Part shown: positions 1 to 6,001 of the stretch, piece by piece | How positions within the stretch are numbered: the stretch's first letter is position 1 | How the letters are laid out: each line of letters begins with the position of its first letter | Assembly: GCA_017991275.1 (NCBI GenBank) | Contig: JAGNMH010000360.1 | Location: 1-6,053, forward strand | DNA length: 6,053 nt | DNA from: Acidobacteriota bacterium | GTDB taxonomy: Bacteria; Acidobacteriota; Blastocatellia; RBC074 | Direction: 5' to 3' | Made by a program: the position numbers and the translations under genes | The notes under the pieces: generated by a model | Seen by the model: the letters and a program-made list of their open reading frames with translations, nothing else | What the model was told of the DNA's origin: nothing | Databases searched by the model: none

Positions 1-505
1 TGATGCGGCGCCGAGTGTCTTCGCTGAAAGCAATCGAACCGTCGCTGGATTGCAGCGCCTCGCGCATCTGCCGCCGCAACATCTTCAACCGCAAACGCCG
101 GATAGGTGAGCTTTCCTCAGCAATCAACTCTTCGTCCAACGGCATGCAATTGTGCAGCGCAATCATTGTTCTGGTCTTCGCGGGTTTCCACTTTGGAACC
201 GCGCCGGAATTGGAAAAGAGCAGGTCTGGCTGCAATCGCCGCAAATGAATTGGCAACACAAACTTCCGCCAAAGCATTCTCAAGATGCTGGCTCCGGCCC
301 ACTGCCCGTCTTTTAGAAAAGGAATGTTAGCGCGCAAAAAGCTGAACCGCTGATCGTCAATTGTCGCAGCCAGCCGATCCAGATCACCCGCGTGAAGGAT
401 GACAAATTCGTGCCGAGATTCAATTTCGGCAAACTGCGGCAACAATTTTTCCAGATAAAGCTTGCCCCCGCTAATGGCGGCTGTGGCATCAATGACGATC
501 TTCAT
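1..505 (-). CDS. Glycosyltransferase, GT4-like (GT-B fold), N-terminal part; cut by left window edge
   Basis: Reading the minus strand from the ATG at 505-503 gives 168 uninterrupted codons to the window edge, so only the N-terminal half is present. It begins MKIVIDATAAISGGKLYLEK. A first beta strand followed by a Gly-Gly loop (residues 11-14) and a helix is the usual opening of GT4-type retaining glycosyltransferases. Further along are HEFVIL (32-37), a QPDLLFSNSG stretch (92-101) leading to a strand TMIALHN (113-119), and SDGSIAFSEDTRRRI (154-168), which matches the 'sees a partner, then Ser-x-x-Thr-Arg' segment at the end of the GT-B acceptor domain. The nucleotide-sugar-binding C-terminal domain lies outside the window. 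The role would be transfer of a sugar onto a growing glycan at the cytoplasmic membrane; donor and acceptor are unknown. No clear Shine-Dalgarno precedes the ATG. It is divergent from the GT gene at 614. The plus-strand reading frames overlapping it look like shadows. Confidence is high that it codes and moderate for the GT4 family. Confidence 0.8.
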   Translation of the reverse strand, partial: MKIVIDATAAISGGKLYLEKLLPQFAEIESRHEFVILHAGDLDRLAATIDDQRFSFLRANIPFLKDGQWAGASILRMLWRKFVLPIHLRRLQPDLLFSNSGAVPKWKPAKTRTMIALHNCMPLDEELIAEESSPIRRLRLKMLRRQMREALQSSDGSIAFSEDTRRRI

Positions 506-613
506 AATTGGTTCAAAAGCGGCGGGAGCTTAAGCTATAGCCTGAAGCTAATCAATGAATTAGACTTCGGTTTACTTCAAGTCATAGCTGAAAGGTTTGT
601 CTCCGCTTTTCTC
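506..613. other. Divergent intergenic region between two glycosyltransferase genes
   Basis: This 108-bp gap separates the start codons of the minus-strand GT4-like gene and the plus-strand GT gene, so it should hold promoters for both directions. I see no convincing -35/-10 pair. Weak candidates are TAGACT (561-566) toward the right and a TATAGC (539-534 on the minus strand) toward the left, each lacking a good partner. It does hold a perfect 10-bp palindrome, AGCTTAAGCT (527-536), and a longer imperfect dyad listed separately. Confidence 0.5.
542..570. promoter_or_regulatory. Imperfect dyad (11-bp arms) in the divergent region, possible operator or leader hairpin
   Basis: The arm CTGAAGCTAAT (542-552) pairs with ATTAG-A-CTTCGG (559-570). 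This gives 11 base pairs including one G-T wobble (543/569), with a single bulged A at 564 and a 6-nt loop, CAATGA. It sits between two divergent starts and is not followed by a T-run, so a protein-binding operator or a 5' leader structure is more likely than a terminator. The function is inferred only from position and symmetry. Confidence 0.35.
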
Positions 614-1537
614 ATGAGTTCCTGCTCTGTCAACGCGCCAGTCGCGCTAATTATCTTCAATCGCCCAGAACTAACGGCAAAAGTCTTCGAAGCAATTCGT
701 CAGGCCAAGCCACAAACTTTGATTGTCATTGCGGATGGCCCGCGAACAGGCAAAAAAGGAGAAGCAGAAGCTTGTGCGGCCGCCCGCTCTATCTGCGAAC
801 AAGTTGACTGGCCATGTCGTGTGGTCAGACATTACTCTGACAAAAATCTAGGTTGCCGCAATCGCGTTTCAAGCGGACTTGACCTGGTCTTTAATGAATT
901 CGATCGTGCAATCATTCTGGAAGATGATTGCGTACCGGAACCAAGTTTCTTTCGTTTCTGCGATGAATTGTTGGAATACTACCAAAACGACGAGCGAGTG
1001 ATGGCCATTTCAGGTGACAACTTTCAGTTCGGAAATTATCAGCCGGAACATAGTTACTATTTTTCGCTCTACCCACACGTTTGGGGATGGGCGACCTGGA
1101 AACGCGCCTGGCAACATTACGATGTGGCAATGCCAGATTGGTCAGAACAACGTGACAATGAATGGCTGGCAAAATTTTTTAGCGCCCCAAAAACAATCAA
1201 GTTCTGGCAAGAGGTTTTCCAGTCGGTTTATGATGGCAAAGTTGACACTTGGGATCATCAATGGACGTATGCCTGCTGGCGACAAAATGGCTTGACCGCG
1301 CTGCCAAGCATTAACTTGATTTCGAACATAGGTTTTGGCGACGACGCCACGCACACACGCCGAAGCGGATTGTTCAGTCGCATGCAGGTTCAAAAGATGA
1401 ATTTCCCGTTACAGCACCCGGCTGTTGTCGAGCGCGACTTTCGTGCGGACAGCTACACGCAGCAAAACAATTTTGATTACAGCTTTCTTGGGCGAGTTCG
1501 CCGAACACTCAAACTGCTGCGAAGTCGGTTGTTCTAA
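614..1537 (+). CDS. GT-A fold glycosyltransferase (HlpA-like / GT2-related)
   Basis: A 307-residue protein, probably a cytosolic or peripheral membrane nucleotide-sugar-dependent glycosyltransferase. Visible parts, in order: VALIIFNRPELT (10-21), the opening strand and FNRP loop; IVIADGPR (37-44), equivalent to the donor-binding ADGPR/DSS segment; NLGCRNRVSSGL (78-89); AIILEDDCVPEP (99-110), carrying the DxD-like EDD metal/nucleotide-sugar site; SLYPHVWGWATWKR (151-164); and DTWDHQW (211-217), a likely acceptor or catalytic-base region. The ADGPR, EDDC and WGWATW series is the signature of proteins often annotated 'hemolytic protein HlpA-like', which are glycosyltransferases by fold. The frame is open up to 392, but the ATG at 614 is preferred: it directly precedes the conserved core and avoids a 114-nt overlap with the opposite-strand gene. 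No strong Shine-Dalgarno is seen. It is the first gene of a three-gene block, with 30 nt to the next start. The sugar specificity is unknown. Confidence 0.85.
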   Translation: MSSCSVNAPVALIIFNRPELTAKVFEAIRQAKPQTLIVIADGPRTGKKGEAEACAAARSICEQVDWPCRVVRHYSDKNLGCRNRVSSGLDLVFNEFDRAIILEDDCVPEPSFFRFCDELLEYYQNDERVMAISGDNFQFGNYQPEHSYYFSLYPHVWGWATWKRAWQHYDVAMPDWSEQRDNEWLAKFFSAPKTIKFWQEVFQSVYDGKVDTWDHQWTYACWRQNGLTALPSINLISNIGFGDDATHTRRSGLFSRMQVQKMNFPLQHPAVVERDFRADSYTQQNNFDYSFLGRVRRTLKLLRSRLF

Positions 1538-1567
1538 GTTTCCCAATTTTCTGGCTCGAAGTCCTTT

Positions 1568-3031
1568 ATGTCTACAGACCTTAAACAAATTATTCTGCTT
1601 GCCATTGCCATCATTGTTCCATTGGCGTTGCTCATAACAAAACGTCACAGGCTGTTGCTTGCCTGGGTTTGTTTTACTTTTTCGGTGCAAATTTTCGATA
1701 CGGTAATGCTGACCAATTTGCCAGCCGGTCGCATTGTTGGGTTATTGTTTATGCCTCTGGCACTCGCCCGGTTACGAGAATGGATAAACCTGACGCCAGT
1801 CCGTGCGTGGCTGCTCAATTATGGATGGCTGGTGATTTTAGGTATTGCTTTTGGATTTATCTGGCCTTGGCCTGATACCACTTTCATGCGACCTTACACG
1901 TTAACCGCTCCGGGCAAAACACTAATTTTTCTGGTGCGCTTACTGACCGATTTATCGTTGACCATATTTATCGCTGAACAACTTCTTCTGGGCGGCGCTT
2001 TGCGATTGATCGGACGCTCAATGATGATCGGAGCAACATTGAGCGCTGTGGCCGGGGTTTTCCATTTCGTTACGCAAATTGACCTCTATTACATAATCAC
2101 TGGAACCGGTGAACAGATTCTGCACCTGGGACGTGCCAGGGGACTTGTCGGCGAGCCACGCGCCCTGGGGCTGAATTGCGCTTATGGCGTAATGATCCTG
2201 CTCATCGGGCGGCGGCAAATTTCGCGTTTGTGGCCAGCTCTTCTGCTGGTTAACGTTGTAACGTTATTGCTGACGTACTCGGCAAGTTCAATCGCGCTGT
2301 TCATCGCCGGGACGGTGGTAGCACTGGTTTTCTTTTCCAACAGCGAACGGCTGACAATGGCTGGAGTTGTAGCGGCGGCGCTAACAATTGCGTTTCTGAC
2401 TTCTGTACTGCTACCTCAACAATTTGACCTGGCCGTTCAGACATTAAGTTTACGCTTCGACCCTGATTATAAGTTGGCCGGAATTCCTCCCGGTACTTTT
2501 GGTCAGGAGATTGCGTACCGTCTGGATGTGTTTGATGCCTGTGCCTTGCTATTCCTGCTCGACCAACCACTTTATGCCTTGCTCGGCACGGGGCCGGGGT
2601 TGATACCGCTGCCCGCCTCTGATTACGTTCCCCCCGGTTTGTATAGCCTGATATGGACCCCTGAAACAGGCATCAACAGCCCGCCATATCATGGCCCATT
2701 GCTTGAAATGGGTAATGGTGGATTGATCAGTCTGGCGCTATGGCTGGCTCAGGTAATTGCAAGCTGGAACGGGCTTCGTTTTTTATCTCGACGTTTTCGC
2801 AATACGCAGGATGACAACGGAGACGATTGGCGTTTTGCCTCGGCAATGTTTTTGACCGGCTCGGTCTTTTATCTTGTACAGGTAAGTTATACCCCGCTGT
2901 GGTCGATCTTTATGGCCACAGGCTGGGTTGCTTGTCGTCGCGCACAAAGCTTTTCTACCGCCGTTCTCCCTATCACGCCACGTTCGCTTGCATTTGACCG
3001 GTTGGCTACCTCTTCTGAAGGAGTGAAGTGA
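1568..3031 (+). CDS. O-antigen polymerase/ligase-like polytopic membrane protein (Wzy/WaaL superfamily)
   Basis: A 487-residue, strongly hydrophobic protein with about 11-12 membrane segments by eye (near 7-23, 29-47, 54-68, 84-100, 117-138, 148-168, 197-213, 221-236, 240-256, 263-282, 384-400, 424-456). The segment GRARGLVGEPRALGLN (188-203) matches the R-x-x-G-x-x-x-E-P-x-x-x-G region of O-antigen ligase/polymerase proteins. A large hydrophilic loop (about 283-383) lies before the last membrane segments and ends in PPYHGPLLEMGNGGLIS (372-388), resembling the conserved 'HN-x-x-L-x-x-x-E-x-G-x-x-G' loop; H375 and E380 are the likely conserved residues. Family members join lipid-linked repeat units into chains (Wzy) or transfer chains to an acceptor (WaaL) on the periplasmic face. 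Sequence alone does not separate the two; placement among glycosyltransferases favours polymerase. Length is typical. It starts 30 nt after the upstream gene without a clear Shine-Dalgarno, and its TGA overlaps the next start. Confidence 0.85.
   Translation: MSTDLKQIILLAIAIIVPLALLITKRHRLLLAWVCFTFSVQIFDTVMLTNLPAGRIVGLLFMPLALARLREWINLTPVRAWLLNYGWLVILGIAFGFIWPWPDTTFMRPYTLTAPGKTLIFLVRLLTDLSLTIFIAEQLLLGGALRLIGRSMMIGATLSAVAGVFHFVTQIDLYYIITGTGEQILHLGRARGLVGEPRALGLNCAYGVMILLIGRRQISRLWPALLLVNVVTLLLTYSASSIALFIAGTVVALVFFSNSERLTMAGVVAAALTIAFLTSVLLPQQFDLAVQTLSLRFDPDYKLAGIPPGTFGQEIAYRLDVFDACALLFLLDQPLYALLGTGPGLIPLPASDYVPPGLYSLIWTPETGINSPPYHGPLLEMGNGGLISLALWLAQVIASWNGLRFLSRRFRNTQDDNGDDWRFASAMFLTGSVFYLVQVSYTPLWSIFMATGWVACRRAQSFSTAVLPITPRSLAFDRLATSSEGVK
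3018..3023 (+). promoter_or_regulatory. Ribosome binding site AAGGAG for the GT2 gene, inside the end of the polymerase gene
   Basis: AAGGAG lies 4 nt upstream of the GTG at 3028 and within the last codons of the preceding gene. The GTG start overlaps that gene's TGA (GTGA at 3028-3031), the classic arrangement for translational coupling. The site decides the GTG start, since there is no in-frame ATG nearby and the conserved VPTLNS core begins only 11 codons later. Confidence 0.75.
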
Positions 3032-3855
3032 CCACAGCACCAACTATTCGTTGCGTCGTCCCCACGCTCAACAGCGCTTCCACACTTGACGCAACGCTGC
3101 TTTCACTAAGCAGCCAACAACTCACCAGCATTGAAATTATCGTCGCCGATAGCGGCTCTACCGATGGCACTTTGGAAATATGCAAAAGATGGCAGGTTCG
3201 GGTGATTTATGTTCCGCCCGGAAATATGTACCGCGCCGTCAATGCTGGGCTGCGCGGCGGTGACAGCGAGTGGATGGCTTATCTAAATTCTGATGATTGG
3301 ATTTACCCAGATAGTTTTTACAGGCTGATTGAATGCGGTGAAGCTACGAACGCTGATGTCGCATATGGCAACTGCGATTATTCAGATGGTCAGGGGCGAT
3401 TTGTTTATTCACTGGCGGCAGCTCAGCCGTCTCATCTCTTGCCGCTATTTCGCAAACGCTGCATGGGCTTCGCGCAACAAACAGCCATCTTTCGCCGCCG
3501 GTTTTATGAACAACTTCAGGGATTTGATGAGTCTTTTGTTTATCGCGCAGATGGTGATTTTTATGTACGCGCATTACTGGCGGGGTTGCGCTTCGTACAT
3601 TTGGCTGGCCCTTCTGTCGCCTGCTTTCGATTGCACGAAAAACAGTTCAGCAATCGCGGCCTGAGCTTGACTGAGCTTGAAGCCGATCGAATTTTCAACA
3701 GGCCTGAACTAAAGCCAGGGCTTGATGATCAATTGATTTTCGCCGGTTGGCGATTGAAAAACCTGCCGCACTATCTGATTCGAATCCTGCGTGAATCGCT
3801 GCTGGCTAACCGGGTTCGATTTCCGCGCTCAATTGAAACCTACAATCACCGTTAG
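3028..3855 (+). CDS. Glycosyltransferase family 2 (WcaA-like)
   Basis: A 275-residue inverting GT-A glycosyltransferase with the complete GT2 core near its N-terminus: IRCVVPTLNSASTLDATLLS (7-26) is the first strand and helix, IIVADSGSTDGTLEI (37-51) carries the D-S-G-S-T-D-G-T donor site, MYRAVNAGL (67-75) is the Asn-x-Gly helix, and YLNSDDW (85-91) provides the DxD-type metal-binding residues. Then come MGFAQQTAIFRRRFYEQLQGFDE (146-168), the acceptor loop found in colanic-acid-type transferases, and RADGDFYVRALLAG (173-186), which holds the likely catalytic-base aspartate (D175 or D177). Charged C-terminal helices after about 240 may attach it peripherally to the membrane; there is no clear transmembrane segment. 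It starts with GTG at 3028 behind an AAGGAG site and is probably translationally coupled to the polymerase gene. It likely adds one sugar to the same repeat unit. Donor and linkage cannot be read from sequence. Confidence 0.9.
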   Translation: MTTAPTIRCVVPTLNSASTLDATLLSLSSQQLTSIEIIVADSGSTDGTLEICKRWQVRVIYVPPGNMYRAVNAGLRGGDSEWMAYLNSDDWIYPDSFYRLIECGEATNADVAYGNCDYSDGQGRFVYSLAAAQPSHLLPLFRKRCMGFAQQTAIFRRRFYEQLQGFDESFVYRADGDFYVRALLAGLRFVHLAGPSVACFRLHEKQFSNRGLSLTELEADRIFNRPELKPGLDDQLIFAGWRLKNLPHYLIRILRESLLANRVRFPRSIETYNHR

Positions 3856-3878
3856 TCAGGTAAATCACGGATTAACGG
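3849..3878. terminator. Weak hairpin at the convergent gene junction, possible bidirectional terminator
   Basis: CCGTTAGTC (3849-3857) can pair with GATTAACGG (3870-3878): 9 pairs with one G-T wobble around a 12-nt loop. It spans the TAG of the GT2 gene and the last codons plus TGA of the opposing methyltransferase gene, where both transcripts should end. No T-run follows on either strand, so intrinsic termination is uncertain. Confidence 0.3.
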
Positions 3879-4521
3879 CTTCAATGTAAACACTTTCCTC
3901 GTCGCGCTCGAACAGGTCGAGTTGGCCAGGATCATGAATCGTCGTCTTTCCGGGCGGCAATGCTTGTACGTCTTTGAATCCGGCCTGCTGCAATAAACGA
4001 CACAACGATTTGCCGTCATACATCCACAGATGGTGGCGCTCCCCAACCAGCAAATACTTGAGCATTCCGCCCAGCCCCACAGGCTTCGGAACGGCTACAT
4101 AAAGACTTTCGATAAATGAATCAGCATCGCCTTCGCGCAAATAAGCCTCGACATGATGCCGCAAATCGGGCACAACAATTCGTATTATTCCGCCTGGAGA
4201 AAGCACCCGTCGGGCTTCGAGCAAAAATGATATGGCTTCGGAGCGCTCAAGGTGTTCAAGCATGTGACAAGAATACAAAACTCCGACGGAGCCATTTGGC
4301 TCAGGAATGTGTCCAACAACATTTGCGTAACGGATATCATGCTCTCGCACAAGCTCCATAAATCGCCGTTGTTTTTCTGAAATCAAGCCGGTGTTGCGCA
4401 AGATCGTCACAAGTAACGGGTATTGCGCCAAACGTAAACTTATCGAATTGTCATAATTCGCCCAACCGATTGTCGGCACATCGCCGCAACCTACATTGAG
4501 TCGCTTCAAGTTTGTATTCAT
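3865..4521 (-). CDS. Small class I SAM-dependent methyltransferase (COG4627-like)
   Basis: A 218-residue Rossmann-type methyltransferase. It opens KRLNVGCGDVPTIGWANYD (6-24), where VGCG is the SAM-binding glycine loop (motif I) and D24 is a candidate for the motif II acidic residue. GVLYSCHMLEHLE (80-92) is the motif IV/post-motif region shared with Methyltransf_11 proteins, RRVLSPGGIIRIVVPDL (104-120) is the 'L-x-P-G-G' motif and strand, and RHHLWMYDGKSLCRLLQQAGF (162-182) is typical of the predicted methyltransferases in polysaccharide loci; ESVYIEAVNP closes the protein. The frame is open upstream to 4662, but those 47 extra residues look non-coding and would cross into the opposite gene's region, so the ATG at 4521 is chosen. 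The upstream sequence has no good Shine-Dalgarno. It is convergent with the GT2 gene (9-bp gap) and divergent from the radical SAM gene. The substrate (sugar hydroxyl, carboxylate, or lipid carrier) is unknown; O- or N-methylation of a surface glycan is an inference from context. Confidence 0.85.
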   Translation of the reverse strand: MNTNLKRLNVGCGDVPTIGWANYDNSISLRLAQYPLLVTILRNTGLISEKQRRFMELVREHDIRYANVVGHIPEPNGSVGVLYSCHMLEHLERSEAISFLLEARRVLSPGGIIRIVVPDLRHHVEAYLREGDADSFIESLYVAVPKPVGLGGMLKYLLVGERHHLWMYDGKSLCRLLQQAGFKDVQALPPGKTTIHDPGQLDLFERDEESVYIEAVNP

Positions 4522-4670
4522 GAATTCACTTTTCGATTTTTGATTGCGTCTGCCCAGAACATCAGGTTCTTTGCGAGGAGTAGTGCCGTGTGCTAAAACC
4601 ATCTTGTTATGGCAACTACTTGATCCGCTCCCCCTTCGGCATACACTCCTCACCAAATACAATTGAACTT
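4522..4670. promoter_or_regulatory. Divergent promoter region between methyltransferase and radical SAM genes
   Basis: A 149-bp gap between divergent starts. For the rightward gene, TTGATC (4620-4625) with a 16-bp spacer to TACACT (4642-4647) is the best -35/-10 candidate, matching 4 of 6 bases in each box. It would place the transcript start just upstream of the ATG at 4671. A short dyad AGAAC-ATCAG-GTTCT (4556-4570) could be an operator. GAGGAG (4575-4580) sits 9 nt before an in-frame GTG at 4590 and could alternatively mark an earlier start for the radical SAM protein. No convincing leftward promoter was found. Confidence 0.3.
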
Positions 4671-5705
4671 ATGACAATGAACTCCCTCTATCGCATCATT
4701 CAACTGAATCGGCTGGTCAAAAATCACCGGGTGAAGTTTGCCGCCGTTCTTGCCGCACATCACCTTAATTTGCGCCATCTTTTTCTGCGTTTCGACCCGG
4801 TCATGGCCTGCAACCTGCGATGTCAGATGTGTTATTTCAGCGACGACCAGTTTCGTAAAGACAACAAAGGCATCTTCAAACAGGAAGAGATTAACCGACT
4901 GGCAGAAATGTTCTTCCCCAAAGCCGTCCAACTCGTCATCGGCTGCGGGGCAGAGCCGACCTTGTACAAGGACTATCCGAGTCTGGTGAAACTTGCAAAA
5001 GAATATAAAGTCCCTTTTGTCGGCCTGACTTCCAGCGGCCAGTTAATAACGGCAGAGCATCTAGAGCGATTGTTCGATTACGGTTTGAACGAACTATCGC
5101 TTTCCGTTCACGGCGTGAAGCAGGAAACTTATGAAAGATTGATGGTCAACGCTTCCTATGAACGTTTCCACGGATTGCTCAGCCAGTTCGCCACGCTGAC
5201 GCAAAAAAAGCGATCACCTCATTTACGTTTTAACTACACCGTCAATCCTGACAACCTCGACGAGCTTGCCGACTTCTTCAAAATCTACGGTCGTTACCCG
5301 ATCAAGACACTGCAAGTCCGGCCGATCATGGATATTGGGCAAAGCGACTATCGCAACTTCGGCCTGAGCCTCTGCGCTGAAACTTACAACCGCACCATCG
5401 AATCACTTGCAATAGAAGCCAAAGAGCGAGGCATCACTTTCCTGGCCAATCGCTACGATCCGACTTACGACGCCGAATCCGAAAACTACGGCAGCGTCAT
5501 TCTCGATTCCGTCCATCGTTACATTTCACCGCAGCGCGTTTGGCGTCACGACTTCAACTGGCGCGAAGAAACTTACGAAGAATTCTGCCACCGCATCGGC
5601 TGGAGCCAACGATTGCGCCAGGCATTACTCTCGCGCCGAGATTCGCTGACTTCTACCAACCCGTTCAGCTACACATTGTCCGGCAGATACGATGTAAAAT
5701 TTTGA
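4671..5705 (+). CDS. Radical SAM enzyme, no SPASM cluster, substrate unknown
   Basis: A 344-residue radical SAM protein from the ATG at 4671. LRFDPVMACNLRCQMCYF (39-56) contains the CxxxCxxC motif (C47, C51, C54) that binds the [4Fe-4S] cluster used to cleave SAM; the aromatic residue Y55 follows as usual. IGCGAEPTLY (90-99) stands where the 'GGEP' SAM-binding motif is expected, with GAEP in place of GGEP. LTSSGQ (119-124) and ELSLSVHGVKQETYERL (141-157) are the next barrel strands, the latter being the 'S-x-D/H-G' element. The C-terminal part has only isolated cysteines (C235, C306), so a SPASM or twitch auxiliary cluster is not supported. The tail includes VWRHDFNWREETYEEFC (290-306), which looks like a conserved family feature. 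Starts at 4677 (ATG) or 4590 (GTG, with GAGGAG 9 nt upstream) are possible; 4671 is kept because family-like sequence begins at MNSLYRII and the extra N-terminal residues look non-coding. Modification of a sugar, lipid carrier or peptide for the surface-glycan pathway is inferred only from neighbours. Confidence 0.85.
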   Translation: MTMNSLYRIIQLNRLVKNHRVKFAAVLAAHHLNLRHLFLRFDPVMACNLRCQMCYFSDDQFRKDNKGIFKQEEINRLAEMFFPKAVQLVIGCGAEPTLYKDYPSLVKLAKEYKVPFVGLTSSGQLITAEHLERLFDYGLNELSLSVHGVKQETYERLMVNASYERFHGLLSQFATLTQKKRSPHLRFNYTVNPDNLDELADFFKIYGRYPIKTLQVRPIMDIGQSDYRNFGLSLCAETYNRTIESLAIEAKERGITFLANRYDPTYDAESENYGSVILDSVHRYISPQRVWRHDFNWREETYEEFCHRIGWSQRLRQALLSRRDSLTSTNPFSYTLSGRYDVKF

Positions 5706-5767
5706 AGCTTATTGTTGATTTGGTGGGGCAGGTTCTGAACCTTGTCATTACCCACACCTCTTTCTTT

Positions 5768-5780
5768 GCGCCGGAGGCGC
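5768..5780. repeat. Short GC-rich hairpin GCGCC-GGA-GGCGC flanking the large palindrome
   Basis: A perfect 5-bp stem with a 3-nt loop, 10 bp left of the large nested palindrome and plausibly part of the same element, since it has the same GC-rich character against AT-richer flanks. Confidence 0.45.
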
Positions 5781-5790
5781 AGCGGATATT

Positions 5791-5939
5791 AGCCGGTGGT
5801 GAGCGCAGCGTAACCACCGGAAACAATGGCAAAGACCGCCAAGCCCTGAAAGGGCGTCGGACGAAACTGTCGCCCTTTCAGGGCTGGAAACTAAATGTCG
5901 CGCTGTTCCGGTGGTTTCGCAAAGCCTTCACCACCGGCT
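5791..5939. repeat. 149-bp nested inverted repeat (MITE/REP-like element or structured RNA)
   Basis: Three sets of arms fold on one centre. The outer arms AGCCGGTGGTGA (5791-5802) and TCACCACCGGCT (5928-5939) match over 12 bp. The middle arms AACCACCGGAA (5812-5822) and TTCCGGTGGTT (5906-5916) match over 11 bp and extend by three more pairs past one mismatch (5808-5810 with 5918-5920). The inner arms AGCCCTGAAAGGGCG (5842-5856) and CGCCCTTTCAGGGCT (5871-5885) match over 15 bp around a 14-nt loop. Each side can also fold alone: CCGGTGGT with ACCACCGG at 5793-5820 and again at 5908-5937, and GCCCT with AGGGC inside each inner arm. The whole can therefore switch between one long hairpin and a row of small ones. 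No transposase is encoded. From memory, GCCCTGAAAGGGC-type sequences recur between genes in Acidobacteriota, Planctomycetota and similar genomes, so a dispersed repeat is likely; this was not searched. Confidence 0.8.
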
Positions 5940-5966
5940 TGTATCTTGAAAATCAACCTGCAAACG

Positions 5967-5988
5967 ATTAGCAAGGGCACTTGCTAGT
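5967..5988. repeat. Hairpin near right edge, 9-bp stem
   Basis: ATTAGCAAG (5967-5975) pairs with CTTGCTAGT (5980-5988) around the loop GGCA, with one T-G wobble. No T-run follows on the plus strand. It stands 27 bp right of the nested palindrome and 13 bp left of the next hairpin, and may be part of a structured non-coding RNA or the end of a mobile element continuing past the window. Confidence 0.5.
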
Positions 5989-6001
5989 TGCGGGGAAAGA
6001 T

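Noticed and set aside
3..248. Plus-strand open frame of 81 codons
   Set aside because: It is antisense to the GT4-like gene, its composition is Arg/Ser-rich and untypical of a folded protein, and it has no recognisable motif.
392..613. N-terminal extension of the GT gene at 614 (74 additional codons)
   Set aside because: It overlaps the well-supported minus-strand GT4-like gene by 114 nt, lies across the divergent intergenic region and shows no family-like sequence. The GT-A core begins just after the ATG at 614.
4522..4662. Upstream extension of the methyltransferase by 47 codons
   Set aside because: The extra residues look non-coding, precede the normal KRLNVGCG opening, and would use up the divergent promoter region of the radical SAM gene.
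5791..5939. CRISPR array
   Set aside because: The repeated units are inverted rather than regularly spaced direct repeats, and there are no equal-length spacers or cas genes.
5540..5971. Plus-strand open frame of 143 codons running through the palindrome
   Set aside because: Its first half is an out-of-frame shadow of the radical SAM gene and its second half is translated inverted repeat. Peptides of this kind are often mis-annotated as hypothetical proteins.
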